A DNA stretch of 64,000 nucleotides from Paractinoplanes deccanensis (lineage in GTDB: Bacteria > Actinomycetota > Actinomycetes > Mycobacteriales > Micromonosporaceae): positions 1 to 64,000 of the forward strand of contig NZ_BOMI01000146.1 in NCBI RefSeq assembly GCF_016862115.1, in the 5' to 3' direction. How positions within the stretch are numbered: the stretch's first letter is position 1; each line of letters opens with the position of its first letter. Made by a program: the position numbers and the translations under genes. Positions 33,503-41,869 of the stretch are shown piece by piece. A model generated the notes under the pieces. It worked only from the letters and a program-made list of their open reading frames with translations, was not told where the DNA came from and ran no database searches.

Positions 33503-36157
33503 ATGCCCGCCGACCTGCTCCTCGACACCGCCGACGCCCTCGCCTCCGACGGCGGGATCGTCACGATCCGGCCGGTCGCGCCCACCGACCGGCCGGGCCT
33601 GGCCGCGCTTTACGACGCCGCCACCCCCGACAGCCTGCGGCTGCGCTTCTTCGCGCACCCGAGCGCGCACACCCTCGCCGCCGAGGTCGACCGGCTCTGC
33701 CGCCCGGAGAGCGACCGGCATCTGGCCATGCTGGCCCTGGAGGGCGAGCGCGTGGTGGGTGTCGCGTCCTGCGAGCGCACCGACGACATCGGGCACCGCG
33801 CGGAGTTCTCCGTCTTCGTCGCCGAGGCCGATCACGGCCGTGGCATCGGCACGCTCCTGCTGGAGCATCTGGCCGCCCGGGCGCACGGCCGGGGCATCAG
33901 CGAGCTGGTCGGCGAGGTCCTGCCCGGCAACTTCGCCATGCTGCGCGTCGCCCGCGATCTCAGCGCGCACGCCTGGTCGCGCTTCGGCGACGGCATCGTG
34001 GACGTCGGCCTCGACACGATCGGCGACGAGGCGGCCGAGAGCGCGGTCGACGTCCGCGACCGGGCCGCCGAACGGGCTTCGCTGCGTGCCCTGCTCTCCC
34101 CCGCCTCCGTGGCGGTCGTGGGCGCCGGGCGCCGGCCCGGGAGCGTCGGACACGAGACCCTGAAAAAGCTTCGGGAGTACGGCTTCACCGGCACCCTGTA
34201 CGCGGTGAACCGCAACGGCGGGGCCGCGTACCGCTCGGTGCGGGAGCTCCCGCCCCCGGTCGAGCTGCTGGTCGTCGCCGTCCCGGCGGAGCACGTCGCG
34301 GCGGTGATCGCCGAGGGGGCCGAGGTCGGGGTGCGCGCCGCGATCGTGCTCAGCGCCGGCTTCGGCGAGGACGGGCCGGAGGGCCGGCGGCGCCAGCACG
34401 AGCTGCTCCGCCTCGCCCGGCGGCACGGCATCCGGCTGGTCGGGCCGAACTGCCTCGGCGTCGTCAACACCGATCCCCGGGTGCGCCTCGACGCGAGCTT
34501 CGCCCCCGGCACGCCGCGGCCCGGCGGGCTCGGCGTGGCCGCCCAGTCGGGTGCGGTCGGCATCGCGTTACTGGCCGGCCTCGGCGTCTCCACCTTCGTG
34601 TCGCTGGGCAACAAGGCCGACGTCAGTGGCAACGACCTGATCGCCTACTGGTACGACGATCCGGCGACCCAGGCCGTGGCGCTGTACCTGGAGTCGTTCG
34701 GCAACCCGCGCAAGTTCGCCCGCACCGTGCGCGCCCTCGCCCGGCGCAAGCCGGTCCTCGCCCTCAAGAGCGGCCGCACCGGCGCCGGCATCCGCGCGGG
34801 TGCCTCGCACACCGCGGCGGCCGCGGCGCCGGTGGCCACGGTGGACGCGCTCTTCGCCCAGGCCGGTGTCGTGCGCCCGGAAGGGCTCGGCGACCTGATC
34901 GACGCGGCCCGCATGCTGACCGGCCAGCCGCTGCCCACGGGCCGCCGGCTCGCCGTGGTGAGCAACGCGGGCGGGCTCAACGTGCTCGCCGCCGACGCCG
35001 CGGAGGTGCACGGCCTGACCGTGCCCGCGCTGAGCTCCGCCGCCCGCAGCCGGGCCGGCGGCCCCGACAACCCCGTCGACCTGGGCGCCGGAGCGTCGGT
35101 GGAGGCCTTCACGAGGGCGGCCGCCGCGATCGCCGACAGCGGCGAGGCCGACATGCTGCTCGCGATCGCCGTCGGCACCGAGTCGAACGCTCCGGGCGAG
35201 CTGCTGTCCGCCCTGTCGGCGGTGCTCGACGCCCGGCCCGGCCTGACGGCCGCCGCGGTGCTGATCGGCTGCGACGGCGCCGGCACCAGCCGGATCGGCA
35301 GCCGCGGGGTGCCCGTCTACGACCTTCCCGAGCGGGCCGTGCGCGCCCTCGCGCACGCCGCCGCGTATGCCGAATGGCGCCGCCGCCCGCTGGGCCGCAG
35401 GCCGAGCCTGCCGGACATCTCCGTCTCGCGGGCCCGCGCCGAGATCGATCGGGCCCTCGCGGACGGCGGCGGGTGGCAGTCCTACGAGCGGACCGGCGCG
35501 ATCCTCGGCGCGTACGGGATCACGCTGCTGACCACCGCGAACGCGCGCACCGCCGAGGCGGCGGTCAAGGCGGCGAGGCGCGCCGGGTATCCGGTCGTGC
35601 TGAAGTCCGCCGATCCGGAGCTGGTGCACAAGAGCGACACGGGTGGGGTCCGGCTCGGCCTGGACGGCCCTGCGGCGGTCCGGGCCGCCTACGCCACCGT
35701 GCGCGCCGCGGGCCGCCCGGGGTACGGCGTGCTGGTGCAGCCGCAGGTCAGCGGGCGCACCGAGCTGGTGGCCGGCATCGCGCACGACGCCCGGTTCGGC
35801 TCGGTGGTGCTCCTCGGCGCCGGCGGCGTGCACACCGACCTGCTCCGCGACCGCACGTTGCGCCTGCTGCCGTTGACCGACCTGGACGCCGCGCGGATGT
35901 GGCGCGAGCTGAGATGCGCTCCCCTGCTCACCGGCTATCGGGGCGCACCCGCCGCCGACACCACCGCGCTCGAGCACCTGCTGCTGCGCCTCGGCCGCCT
36001 CGCGGAGGACTTCCCGGAGGTCGCCGAGCTCGACCTCAACCCGGTCCTGGCCGGTCCCGGCGGTGTGGTCGCCGTGGACGCGAAGCTGCGGCTCGCGCCG
36101 GTGGGCGCGGAGCCGGACGCGCTGCTGCGCCGCCTCAACGGGTCGCAGTCCTCCTGA
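33503..36157 (+). CDS. GNAT acetyltransferase fused to ADP-forming acyl-CoA ligase
   Basis: An 884-residue fusion. Residues 1-190 are a GNAT domain (FVAEADHGRGIGTLLLEHLAARA). Then come a CoA-binding Rossmann domain (SVAVVGAGRRPGSVGHETLKKL), succinyl-CoA-synthetase-like domains (LVGPNCLGVVN, AAQSGAVGIAL, and the phospho-His segment RAGASHTAAAAAP), and an ATP-grasp domain (GYPVVLKSADPELVHKSDTGGV). Enzymes of this type interconvert acetate, CoA and ATP; the related Pat/YfiQ proteins with the opposite domain order acetylate lysines of acyl-CoA synthetases. Here the ligase looks catalytically intact. It sits between two USP genes, suggesting stress control of acetyl-CoA. Confidence 0.9.
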   Translation: MPADLLLDTADALASDGGIVTIRPVAPTDRPGLAALYDAATPDSLRLRFFAHPSAHTLAAEVDRLCRPESDRHLAMLALEGERVVGVASCERTDDIGHRAEFSVFVAEADHGRGIGTLLLEHLAARAHGRGISELVGEVLPGNFAMLRVARDLSAHAWSRFGDGIVDVGLDTIGDEAAESAVDVRDRAAERASLRALLSPASVAVVGAGRRPGSVGHETLKKLREYGFTGTLYAVNRNGGAAYRSVRELPPPVELLVVAVPAEHVAAVIAEGAEVGVRAAIVLSAGFGEDGPEGRRRQHELLRLARRHGIRLVGPNCLGVVNTDPRVRLDASFAPGTPRPGGLGVAAQSGAVGIALLAGLGVSTFVSLGNKADVSGNDLIAYWYDDPATQAVALYLESFGNPRKFARTVRALARRKPVLALKSGRTGAGIRAGASHTAAAAAPVATVDALFAQAGVVRPEGLGDLIDAARMLTGQPLPTGRRLAVVSNAGGLNVLAADAAEVHGLTVPALSSAARSRAGGPDNPVDLGAGASVEAFTRAAAAIADSGEADMLLAIAVGTESNAPGELLSALSAVLDARPGLTAAAVLIGCDGAGTSRIGSRGVPVYDLPERAVRALAHAAAYAEWRRRPLGRRPSLPDISVSRARAEIDRALADGGGWQSYERTGAILGAYGITLLTTANARTAEAAVKAARRAGYPVVLKSADPELVHKSDTGGVRLGLDGPAAVRAAYATVRAAGRPGYGVLVQPQVSGRTELVAGIAHDARFGSVVLLGAGGVHTDLLRDRTLRLLPLTDLDAARMWRELRCAPLLTGYRGAPAADTTALEHLLLRLGRLAEDFPEVAELDLNPVLAGPGGVVAVDAKLRLAPVGAEPDALLRRLNGSQSS

Positions 36158-36168
36158 AGGGAGCCACC

Positions 36169-37035
36169 ATGTCCACTCGCAAAATCATCGGTGGGTACGA
36201 CCGATCGGCCGGTGCCCAGGACGCCGCCACCTGGGCACTGGACGAGGGCCGGCGCACCGGCGCGCCGGTCGAGTTCCTCTACGCCTACGAATGGCCCGTG
36301 TGGGCGCCCGCGGCCTCGATGGTGCCCGCCACCTCGGTCTGGCCGGACGAGGAGACCGACCGAGCCATCCGGACGATGCTGCGCGAGGCCGTCGCCGCGG
36401 CGCGCACGACCCACCCCGACGTCCGAACCGCGATCTCGATCGTGCACGCGAGCGCGGCCCTCACCCTCATCGACCGGTCCGCCGGCGCGAGCCTGATCGT
36501 GCTGGGGTGCCGGGGCCACAGCGCGGTGGCGGGCCTGCTCGGCTCGGTGAGCACGGCGGTCAGCGCGCACGCGCGCTGCCCGGTCGTGCTGGTGCGCGGC
36601 GACGCCGCGGCGACCGCGCCCGTCGTGGTGGGCGTCGACGACTCCCCCTCGTCGCACGCGGCCATGGCGTTCGCCGTCGAGCAGGCTCTCGCCCGGCGCG
36701 TGCCCCTGCACGTGGTCCGGGCCTGGAAGCCCGTCACCGGGCTCTGGGAGGAGACGGCGATGGCGACCCGCACCGTGACCGCGACGGAGCGGCGTCCCCT
36801 CGACGAGCTGGTCGCCGCGTGGCACGAGAAGCACCCCGGCCTCGAGATCCACGCCGAGGCGGTGGTGGAGCATCCCGCCACCGCGCTGACCCGAGCGGGC
36901 CTCGGCGCCCAGCTGCTCGTCGTCGGCAGCCGCGGCCGCGGGCCGGTGCGCGGCGCTCTGCTCGGCTCGGTGAGCCAGCATCTGCTGCGGCACGCGGCCT
37001 GCCCGGTCGCGATCGCGCACGAGAGCAAGGCCTGA
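36169..37035 (+). CDS. Universal stress protein, two-domain, canonical
   Basis: A 288-residue tandem USP. Domain 1 has IIGGYDRSAGAQDAATWALDEG and VLGCRGHSAVAGLLGSVS; domain 2 has VVVGVDDSPSSHAAMAFAVEQAL and VVGSRGRGPVRGALLGSVSQ, giving a complete ATP loop in the second half and a nearly complete one in the first. AAGGGAGCC precedes the ATG. Third gene of the unit starting at 32634. Its stop codon is the first base triplet of the tandem hairpin repeat. Confidence 0.93.
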   Translation: MSTRKIIGGYDRSAGAQDAATWALDEGRRTGAPVEFLYAYEWPVWAPAASMVPATSVWPDEETDRAIRTMLREAVAAARTTHPDVRTAISIVHASAALTLIDRSAGASLIVLGCRGHSAVAGLLGSVSTAVSAHARCPVVLVRGDAAATAPVVVGVDDSPSSHAAMAFAVEQALARRVPLHVVRAWKPVTGLWEETAMATRTVTATERRPLDELVAAWHEKHPGLEIHAEAVVEHPATALTRAGLGAQLLVVGSRGRGPVRGALLGSVSQHLLRHAACPVAIAHESKA

Positions 37036-37161
37036 GCGTCACCGCGCGTACCCGGCGCCCCCTCGCTCCGGGGACGCCGGGCGTGAGGGTCACCCCGCGT
37101 TCCGGCGCCCTCTCGCTCCGGGGACGCCGCGAGTGAGCGTCACCCCGCGTTCCGGCGCCCC
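37033..37161. repeat. Tandem ~50-bp repeat forming hairpins between convergent genes
   Basis: Two full units (37033-37083 and 37084-37133) plus a partial third (37134-37161) begin with TGAG(C/G)GTCACC and continue (C/G)CGCG(T)...CCGGCGCCC. Units 1 and 2 each fold into a hairpin (GGCGCCCC with GGGGACGCC at 37054-37078; GGCGCCC with GGGGACGCC at 37104-37128). The third, inside the nitroreductase C-terminus, pairs GGCGCCCC with GGGGGCGCC (37154-37186). It probably acts as a bidirectional terminator made by duplicating the 3' end of that gene. Confidence 0.75.
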
Positions 37162-38096
37162 AGCAGCACCTCGCTGAGGGGGCGCCGGGGGGTGGCGCCG
37201 ACCACGCGCCCGTAACCGACCCGGAGCACCATCTGCGCGGACAGCCCGCTGCCCGGATCGGTCAGCGCGCGGCGCACCACGGGTTCCTCGACGAGCTGGC
37301 TGATCGGCGTCGTCGCCAGGTTCTGCCAGGTCGCGGTGAGCAGCACCCGCTGCAGCGCCGCACCCGCGCGCACCTGGTCGGCACGCTCGTCGCCCTCGGT
37401 GGCCAGCACCAGCACCGTCGGATAGGGCTCGAAGGGCTCGGCGGGCCGGGGCAGCTCGGCCAGGCTGGTGAAATCGCGGATGGGCACGGTTTCCAGGGAG
37501 TCCCACGGGCCGACCGCCCACAGCGGCACCCCGTCGTGCCGGACACCGCGCCCGGTCCAGCGCGCGAGCTCCTCGGCGTAGCCGGGACGGGCGCGCAGCC
37601 ACCGCTCGGCCGACCGGGCCAGGTCCAGCACCGCGTTGCGCACGGCCGGGCCGGCGACCGTCAGCACGGCGCCCTCCCGGCGCGCCGCGTCCCGCAGGCG
37701 CTCGAGCACCGGCGCGGGGACGGGCGTGTGCGCGAACGGCCACCGGTTGGTGTGACGGTGCGGGACGGCCGCGGCGAGAGCCTCCGCCGCCGGGCTCACC
37801 GGGGCGGGTCCACCGGCGCGCACCCGGGCCACCAGCTCGGGGTCGCCCGGCTCGGGGAACAGCTCCTCGGACGGGCGATATCCGGCCGCGCCGATGGCCA
37901 GCCGGAGGGTGAACACGGCCGCGCCGACGCTGATCAGCTGCTCGCGGCCGTCGGGGTCGAGGACCGGCAACCGGCGCGCGGTGTCGGCGTACACCTCCAC
38001 GGTGTCGCGGCGTATCCGGAACAGCCACGGCTGGCTGTTGTGCAGCGAGGGCGCGTTCGTCGCCGCGCGGACGCATTCGGTGAGAACCTTCCTCAT
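37140..38096 (-). CDS. Acg-type nitroreductase-fold protein
   Basis: A 318-residue paralogue of the gene at 25627. It has the family mark NAPSLHNSQPWLFRI at the N-terminus, then LISVGAAVFTLRLAIGAAGYRP, HRHTNRWPFA, and a C-terminal RVGYGRVVGATPRRPLSEVL. The start at ATG 38096 removes an arginine-rich extension. Family members bind FMN, and M. tuberculosis homologues (Rv2032, Rv3127, Rv3131) are DosR-regulated. It is divergent from a USP gene with a perfect DosR-like box in the gap. Its last codons are copied in the tandem repeat downstream. Confidence 0.88.
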   Translation of the reverse strand: MRKVLTECVRAATNAPSLHNSQPWLFRIRRDTVEVYADTARRLPVLDPDGREQLISVGAAVFTLRLAIGAAGYRPSEELFPEPGDPELVARVRAGGPAPVSPAAEALAAAVPHRHTNRWPFAHTPVPAPVLERLRDAARREGAVLTVAGPAVRNAVLDLARSAERWLRARPGYAEELARWTGRGVRHDGVPLWAVGPWDSLETVPIRDFTSLAELPRPAEPFEPYPTVLVLATEGDERADQVRAGAALQRVLLTATWQNLATTPISQLVEEPVVRRALTDPGSGLSAQMVLRVGYGRVVGATPRRPLSEVLLGRRNAG

Positions 38097-38160
38097 GGCT
38101 CCTCCCCTCACGGGCCTGCCGGGGTATCTCCACCACACCGCGGCACCCGTCGGGCGGCCA

Positions 38161-38174
38161 GGGCCGAAGGGCCC
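38161..38174. promoter_or_regulatory. DosR/OsdR-like palindrome
   Basis: GGGCC-GAAG-GGCCC, perfect 5-4-5 dyad, between the nitroreductase (start 38096) and USP (start 38264) genes. A second dyad of other geometry, GGCCGGAACCGGCC, follows at 38175-38188. Confidence 0.5.
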
Positions 38175-38263
38175 GGCCGGAACCGGCCCGCCCGGCCCTG
38201 ACCGGCGGGCTCACGCTGCGCGACGATGAGGGCGGAGGACCAGCCGGCGTGGAGGTGACCACC

Positions 38264-39133
38264 ATGAACACCGCTGGAGCCCCGGTCGTGGCCGGGGTGG
38301 ACGGATCCGCCCGCGGCGTGACCGCGGTCGAGGTGGCCGCCGAGGCCGCGGCCCAGCGCCGTCGCCCGCTGCGGATCGTGCACGCCCTCATCTATGTGCC
38401 GGCGGCGGTGACCATGGCGCCGTCCATCGCGCCGCCCGCCTACCCCGCCTACCGGGAGGCCGCCGAGCAGTTGGTGACGGCGGCCGCCAGGGTGGCGCGC
38501 CGGCGGGTGCCCGGGCTCCCGGTCACCTGGGCCGTCGTGCCCGGCGGCGCCGCCTCGGTCCTGGTCGACGAGAGCCGGACCGCCGACCTTCTCGTGCTCG
38601 GCGACCGGGGCGCCGGCGCCGCGGCCGGCCTGCTGATCGGCTCGGTGGCGGTGCAGACCGCGGCGCACAGCGCCTGCCCGGTGCTGATCGTCCGCGGCAC
38701 GCTTCGCGCCGACGGACCGGTGGTGGTGGGTGTCGACGGCTCGGCCGGATCGCAGGACGCGTTGTTGTTCGCCGCCGAGGAGGCCGCCCGCCGCGACACC
38801 GAGCTGGTGGCCCTGCGCGCCTGGGACGACGCCGACGGCACCGAGCTCAACGCCGAGCTGCCCATGACGTACGAGACCTGGTCGGGCGACGAGGAGCAGC
38901 GGCGGGTGCTCGCCGAGGCGCTGGCCGGCCTCGCCGAGAAGCACCCGGACCTGCCGGTGCGGCCGCAGGTGCGGCGTGGCTCCGCCCGCCGCCTGCTCAC
39001 CGGCTGGTCGCGCTCCGCCCAGCTGGTCGTCGTCGGCAGCCGGGGGCACGGCGGCTTCGCCGGCCTGCTGCTCGGCTCGGTCGGGCGGCACCTCGTCCAC
39101 CACGCGGGATGCCCGGTGGCGATCGTCCGGTAG
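38264..39133 (+). CDS. Universal stress protein, two-domain, canonical
   Basis: A 289-residue tandem USP. Domain 1 shows VVAGVDGSARGVTAVEVAAEAAA and VLGDRGAGAAAGLLIGSVA; domain 2 shows VVVGVDGSAGSQDALLFAAEEAA and VVGSRGHGGFAGLLLGSVG, both with full nucleotide loops. I use the ATG at 38264, 8 bases after GGAGG; the GTG at 38249 overlaps that ribosome site. A strong hairpin follows the stop codon. Likely controlled by the box at 38161. Confidence 0.93.
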   Translation: MNTAGAPVVAGVDGSARGVTAVEVAAEAAAQRRRPLRIVHALIYVPAAVTMAPSIAPPAYPAYREAAEQLVTAAARVARRRVPGLPVTWAVVPGGAASVLVDESRTADLLVLGDRGAGAAAGLLIGSVAVQTAAHSACPVLIVRGTLRADGPVVVGVDGSAGSQDALLFAAEEAARRDTELVALRAWDDADGTELNAELPMTYETWSGDEEQRRVLAEALAGLAEKHPDLPVRPQVRRGSARRLLTGWSRSAQLVVVGSRGHGGFAGLLLGSVGRHLVHHAGCPVAIVR

Positions 39134-39143
39134 CCCGCACAGC

Positions 39144-39175
39144 GAACGGGGCCGGCAACGTGGCCGGCCCCGTTC
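39144..39175. terminator. Perfect 12-bp bidirectional hairpin
   Basis: GAACGGGGCCGG (39144-39155) pairs with CCGGCCCCGTTC (39164-39175) around an 8-base loop, exactly between the convergent USP and CBS-domain genes. Confidence 0.8.
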
Positions 39176-39188
39176 ACCATGGGCTGCC

Positions 39189-39800
39189 TCACCGATCGAG
39201 GACCTCGACCTCCACACCGGCGACGCCGGGCACGGTGCGAGCCAGCACGGTGACGACCGCCCGCTCGGTCTCGTCGCCGAACCGGCCACGCACGTGGGCG
39301 ACGCCGCCCTGGACGGTGGCCGTCCAGCGCACGCCGCCGTCGGCGTACTCGTCGAGGCGGTGCTGCACCTCCCGGGCGAGCACCTCGTCGCTGCGGACCA
39401 TGGCACGCAGGATGTCGCGCCGGCTCACGATGCCGACCAGGGTGCCGTCCTCTAGCACCGGCAGGCTGCGCACGTCGTTCTCCAGCATCGCCTCGGCCAC
39501 GTCCGCCACGTCGGTGTCGGGCCGGGCGGTGAGGGGGTACGGCGACATCACCTCCAGCACCATCCCGGGCCGGTTCTCCGGGTCCATGTCGGGCAGCGGG
39601 CGCAGGTGAGCGGTCGGGTCCTGCGGGACCCGGTGCCACAGCAGGTCACTCTCGCTGACCATGCCGACCAGTCCGCCGGCGTCGTCCACCACGGGCAGGG
39701 CGGTCACCGATCGCGCGCCCATCAGCTCGGCCGCGCTCTCCACCGAGGCGGTCTGCCGCACGGTGTGCACGGGGCTGCTCATGATGTCCTTGACACGCAT
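39189..39800 (-). CDS. CBS-pair protein with C-terminal BON domain (Hrp1-like)
   Basis: A 203-residue protein. Two CBS motifs (IMSSPVHTVRQTASVESAAELM...LPVVDDAGGLVGMVSESDLL and VMSPYPLTARPDTDVADVAEAML...VLEDGTLVGIVSRRDIL) form a Bateman module that senses adenine nucleotides or other ligands. A BON domain (residues ~140-203, GGVAHVRGRF...VPGVAGVEVEV) may bind membranes. M. tuberculosis Hrp1 (Rv2626c) is a DosR-regulon CBS protein. It lies 4 bp downstream of the GAPDH gene, on the same strand. Confidence 0.9.
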   Translation of the reverse strand: MRVKDIMSSPVHTVRQTASVESAAELMGARSVTALPVVDDAGGLVGMVSESDLLWHRVPQDPTAHLRPLPDMDPENRPGMVLEVMSPYPLTARPDTDVADVAEAMLENDVRSLPVLEDGTLVGIVSRRDILRAMVRSDEVLAREVQHRLDEYADGGVRWTATVQGGVAHVRGRFGDETERAVVTVLARTVPGVAGVEVEVLDR

Positions 39801-39804
39801 GACG

Positions 39805-40806
39805 TCACCTCGCCGCCATGAGTCTCGTCAGGTCGACGAGGCGGCTCGTGTAACCCCACTCGTTGTCGTACCAGCCGAACACCTTCGCCAGGCGTCCCTG
39901 CGCCTGGGTGAGGCGGGCGTCGAACACGCAGGACGCCGGGTCGCCGATGATGTCGGTGGAGACCAGTGGCGACTCGGTGTAGCGGATGATGCCGCGCATC
40001 CGCGATCCGGCGGCCGAGGCGACGACCTCGTTGATCCGGTCGGCGGTGGCGTCGGCGGACAGCGTGAGGGTCAGGTCGCTGATCGACCCGTCGACCACCG
40101 GAACGCGCAGGGCCACCCCGTCGAGGCGGCCGGCCAGCTCGGGCAGCACCACGCCGACGGCCTTCGCCGCGCCGGTGCTGGTCGGGATGATGTTGACGGC
40201 CGCCGCCCGGGACCGCCGCGGGTCCTTGTGCGGTGCGTCCAGCACGTTCTGGTCGTTGGTGTAGGCGTGCACGGTGGTCAGGTAGCCCTGCTCGATGCCG
40301 AACGCGTCGTGGATCACCTTGAGCAGCGGGGCGACGCAGTTCGTCGTGCACGAGGCCGCGGAGACGATCTGGTGCCGAACCGGGTCGTAGGCCTCCGCGT
40401 TGACGCCCGGCACCAGGGTGGCGTCGACGCCCTTGCCGGGCGCGGAGATGAGCACCCGGCCGGCGCCGGCCTTGAGGTGCAGCGCCGCGTCGTCGCGGGC
40501 CCGAAGCTTGCCGGTGGACTCGATGACCAGGTCCACGCCGAGCTCGTCCCACGGCAGCTCGTCCGGCGTGCGCTGCCGGAACGCCGGGATGCGGCGCCCG
40601 CCGACGATCAGCTCGTCGTCCTCGTGACGCACCTCGGCGCCGAACGGGCCGAAGGTCGAGTCGTACGCGAGCAGGTGCGCGAGCGTCGCGGTGTCGTACA
40701 GATCGTTGATCGCCACCACCTGGAGATCCGCGGTCTCGTTCGCCAGCATTCGCAGGTAGTTGCGCCCGATGCGGCCGAACCCGTTGATCGCAATGCGGTA
40801 GGTCAT
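39805..40806 (-). CDS. gap: Glyceraldehyde-3-phosphate dehydrogenase, type I
   Basis: A 333-residue GAPDH that interconverts glyceraldehyde-3-phosphate and 1,3-bisphosphoglycerate in glycolysis or gluconeogenesis. The NAD fold starts INGFGRIGRN, the active-site Cys is Cys153 in SAASCTTNC, and the general-base His is in TVHAYTNDQ. The C-terminal WYDNEWGYTSRLVDL is intact. Being outside a gap-pgk-tpi cluster and inside the stress island, it is probably a second, condition-specific copy. Two DosR-like boxes lie upstream. Confidence 0.95.
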   Translation of the reverse strand: MTYRIAINGFGRIGRNYLRMLANETADLQVVAINDLYDTATLAHLLAYDSTFGPFGAEVRHEDDELIVGGRRIPAFRQRTPDELPWDELGVDLVIESTGKLRARDDAALHLKAGAGRVLISAPGKGVDATLVPGVNAEAYDPVRHQIVSAASCTTNCVAPLLKVIHDAFGIEQGYLTTVHAYTNDQNVLDAPHKDPRRSRAAAVNIIPTSTGAAKAVGVVLPELAGRLDGVALRVPVVDGSISDLTLTLSADATADRINEVVASAAGSRMRGIIRYTESPLVSTDIIGDPASCVFDARLTQAQGRLAKVFGWYDNEWGYTSRLVDLTRLMAAR

Positions 40807-40881
40807 GGTCGTCCTCCGTCTCGGCGTGCCGTTGTCCCATGTCTCGTCCTCCAGCGTTTCGCCGAAGCGCCGTACGAGGCA

Positions 40882-40936
40882 GAGCCGAAGGTCCCGTCGG
40901 CTCGGGCAGTACCGGGACCTCCGGGCCTCCCGTCCC
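40882..40936. promoter_or_regulatory. Two DosR/OsdR-like boxes upstream of GAPDH
   Basis: Box 1 GAGCC-GAAG-GTCCC (40882-40895) has one mismatch; box 2 GGGCC-TCCC-GTCCC (40923-40936) matches fully. They are 76 and 117 bp upstream of the GAPDH start. The rest of this 445-bp gap (40807-41251) shows only a short palindrome GGACATGTCC at 41138-41147 and no gene. Confidence 0.45.
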
Positions 40937-41251
40937 GGCCGGACGCCTCTGTTGTCCCCGGCGGACCGTGACGGAGCGTGCTTCGCCTCCGTCGCCGGTG
41001 GGTGAGCGGACGCCCTTTCCATCGAGTTACTTCCGTCGATTCTTGTGACGGCAGGTGACGGCGCCGTGAAATGGCGACGCTGCGCGCCCTCACCGGCGAT
41101 TCGGCGCCTTCTCGACGGAGACGCCATTTGCGTCTGCGGACATGTCCTCAAAGGACCAGTTTCCCTGTCCGGTCGCATGCCGCGGGACAAATATCGGCAT
41201 TGAGGGGTGGCGCAGCGCCGCGATCACCCACTCGTCCGGAAGGAGCCAGAC

Positions 41252-41761
41252 ATGGCTGAGCGCTTCGATCCCAACATCCCACCCACCGGGCCGGCCTCCC
41301 CCTGCATCGAGGGCGAGTTCGTCGGCACCGTCGTCATCACCGAGCACCCCGCGATCGGCACGGGCAACCTCGTCATCGACCGCACGAAGCCGTTCGAGAT
41401 CGAGGTCAAGTGGCACGTCTTCGGCAACCTGGTCCCGCTGTGGCTGACCGCGCTGTCGCGGGACACCGACAAGTGGGTCGTCACGGCCTACGTCGAGTCG
41501 CAGGGCCCCGGTGACGAGAAGATCCTCAAGTCGGTGGAGATCCCCGTCGGCTCGCCGCCGTTCTCGATGGACCAGACCTACACGGCGAAGATCGTGGTCC
41601 CGGAATACACGTTGAAGGAGGAGACCCCCGGCGACCCCAGCCAGTCCGGCTTCTACAAGGTCGTCGTGACGACCTTCCTCGACTCGAAGCTCGAGGGTGT
41701 CGGCTACGACATGATGGGATACGCCGAAGGCCCGATCATCAAGGCCGAGGATCCGAAGTGA
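41252..41761 (+). CDS. Hypothetical protein, probable beta-sandwich, unknown family
   Basis: A 169-residue cytoplasmic protein preceded by AAGGAGCC. It lacks signal peptide, membrane helix and Cys. Alternating hydrophobic strands (EFVGTVVITEHPAIGTGNLVI, FEIEVKWHVFG, KWVVTAYVESQG, YTAKIVVPEY, FYKVVVTTFL) suggest an all-beta fold. It is richer in Lys and poorer in Arg and Ala than its neighbours, which could mean transfer or a specialised role. Bounded by a 445-bp regulatory gap and a terminator, so it is monocistronic. I do not recognise it. Confidence 0.75.
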   Translation: MAERFDPNIPPTGPASPCIEGEFVGTVVITEHPAIGTGNLVIDRTKPFEIEVKWHVFGNLVPLWLTALSRDTDKWVVTAYVESQGPGDEKILKSVEIPVGSPPFSMDQTYTAKIVVPEYTLKEETPGDPSQSGFYKVVVTTFLDSKLEGVGYDMMGYAEGPIIKAEDPK

Positions 41762-41790
41762 TTTCCTGCTGATTATGTCGTCGCGCGGAG

Positions 41791-41815
41791 GCGGGGCCTG
41801 GCGAACAGGCCCCGC
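41791..41815 (+). terminator. Perfect 10-bp hairpin followed by TTT
   Basis: GCGGGGCCTG (41791-41800) pairs with CAGGCCCCGC (41806-41815), loop GCGAA, then a short T run. Located 30 bp after the hypothetical gene's stop codon. Confidence 0.8.
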
Positions 41816-41869
41816 TTTCGGGACTTTCGGAACATGCGCACGGGGCCGGAAAAAGCCTAGCGTCGAATT

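Noticed and set aside
38175..38188. Palindrome GGCCGGAACCGGCC beside the box at 38161
   Set aside because: Arms differ from the GGGNC pattern; such G/C dyads are frequent by chance here.
41138..41147. Palindrome GGACATGTCC in the GAPDH/hypothetical gap
   Set aside because: Wrong geometry for the 14-bp box and too short to interpret.
41829..41864. GGAAC and CGTC elements resembling an ECF sigma promoter before 41870
   Set aside because: The spacing (27 bases) is too long for that promoter class.
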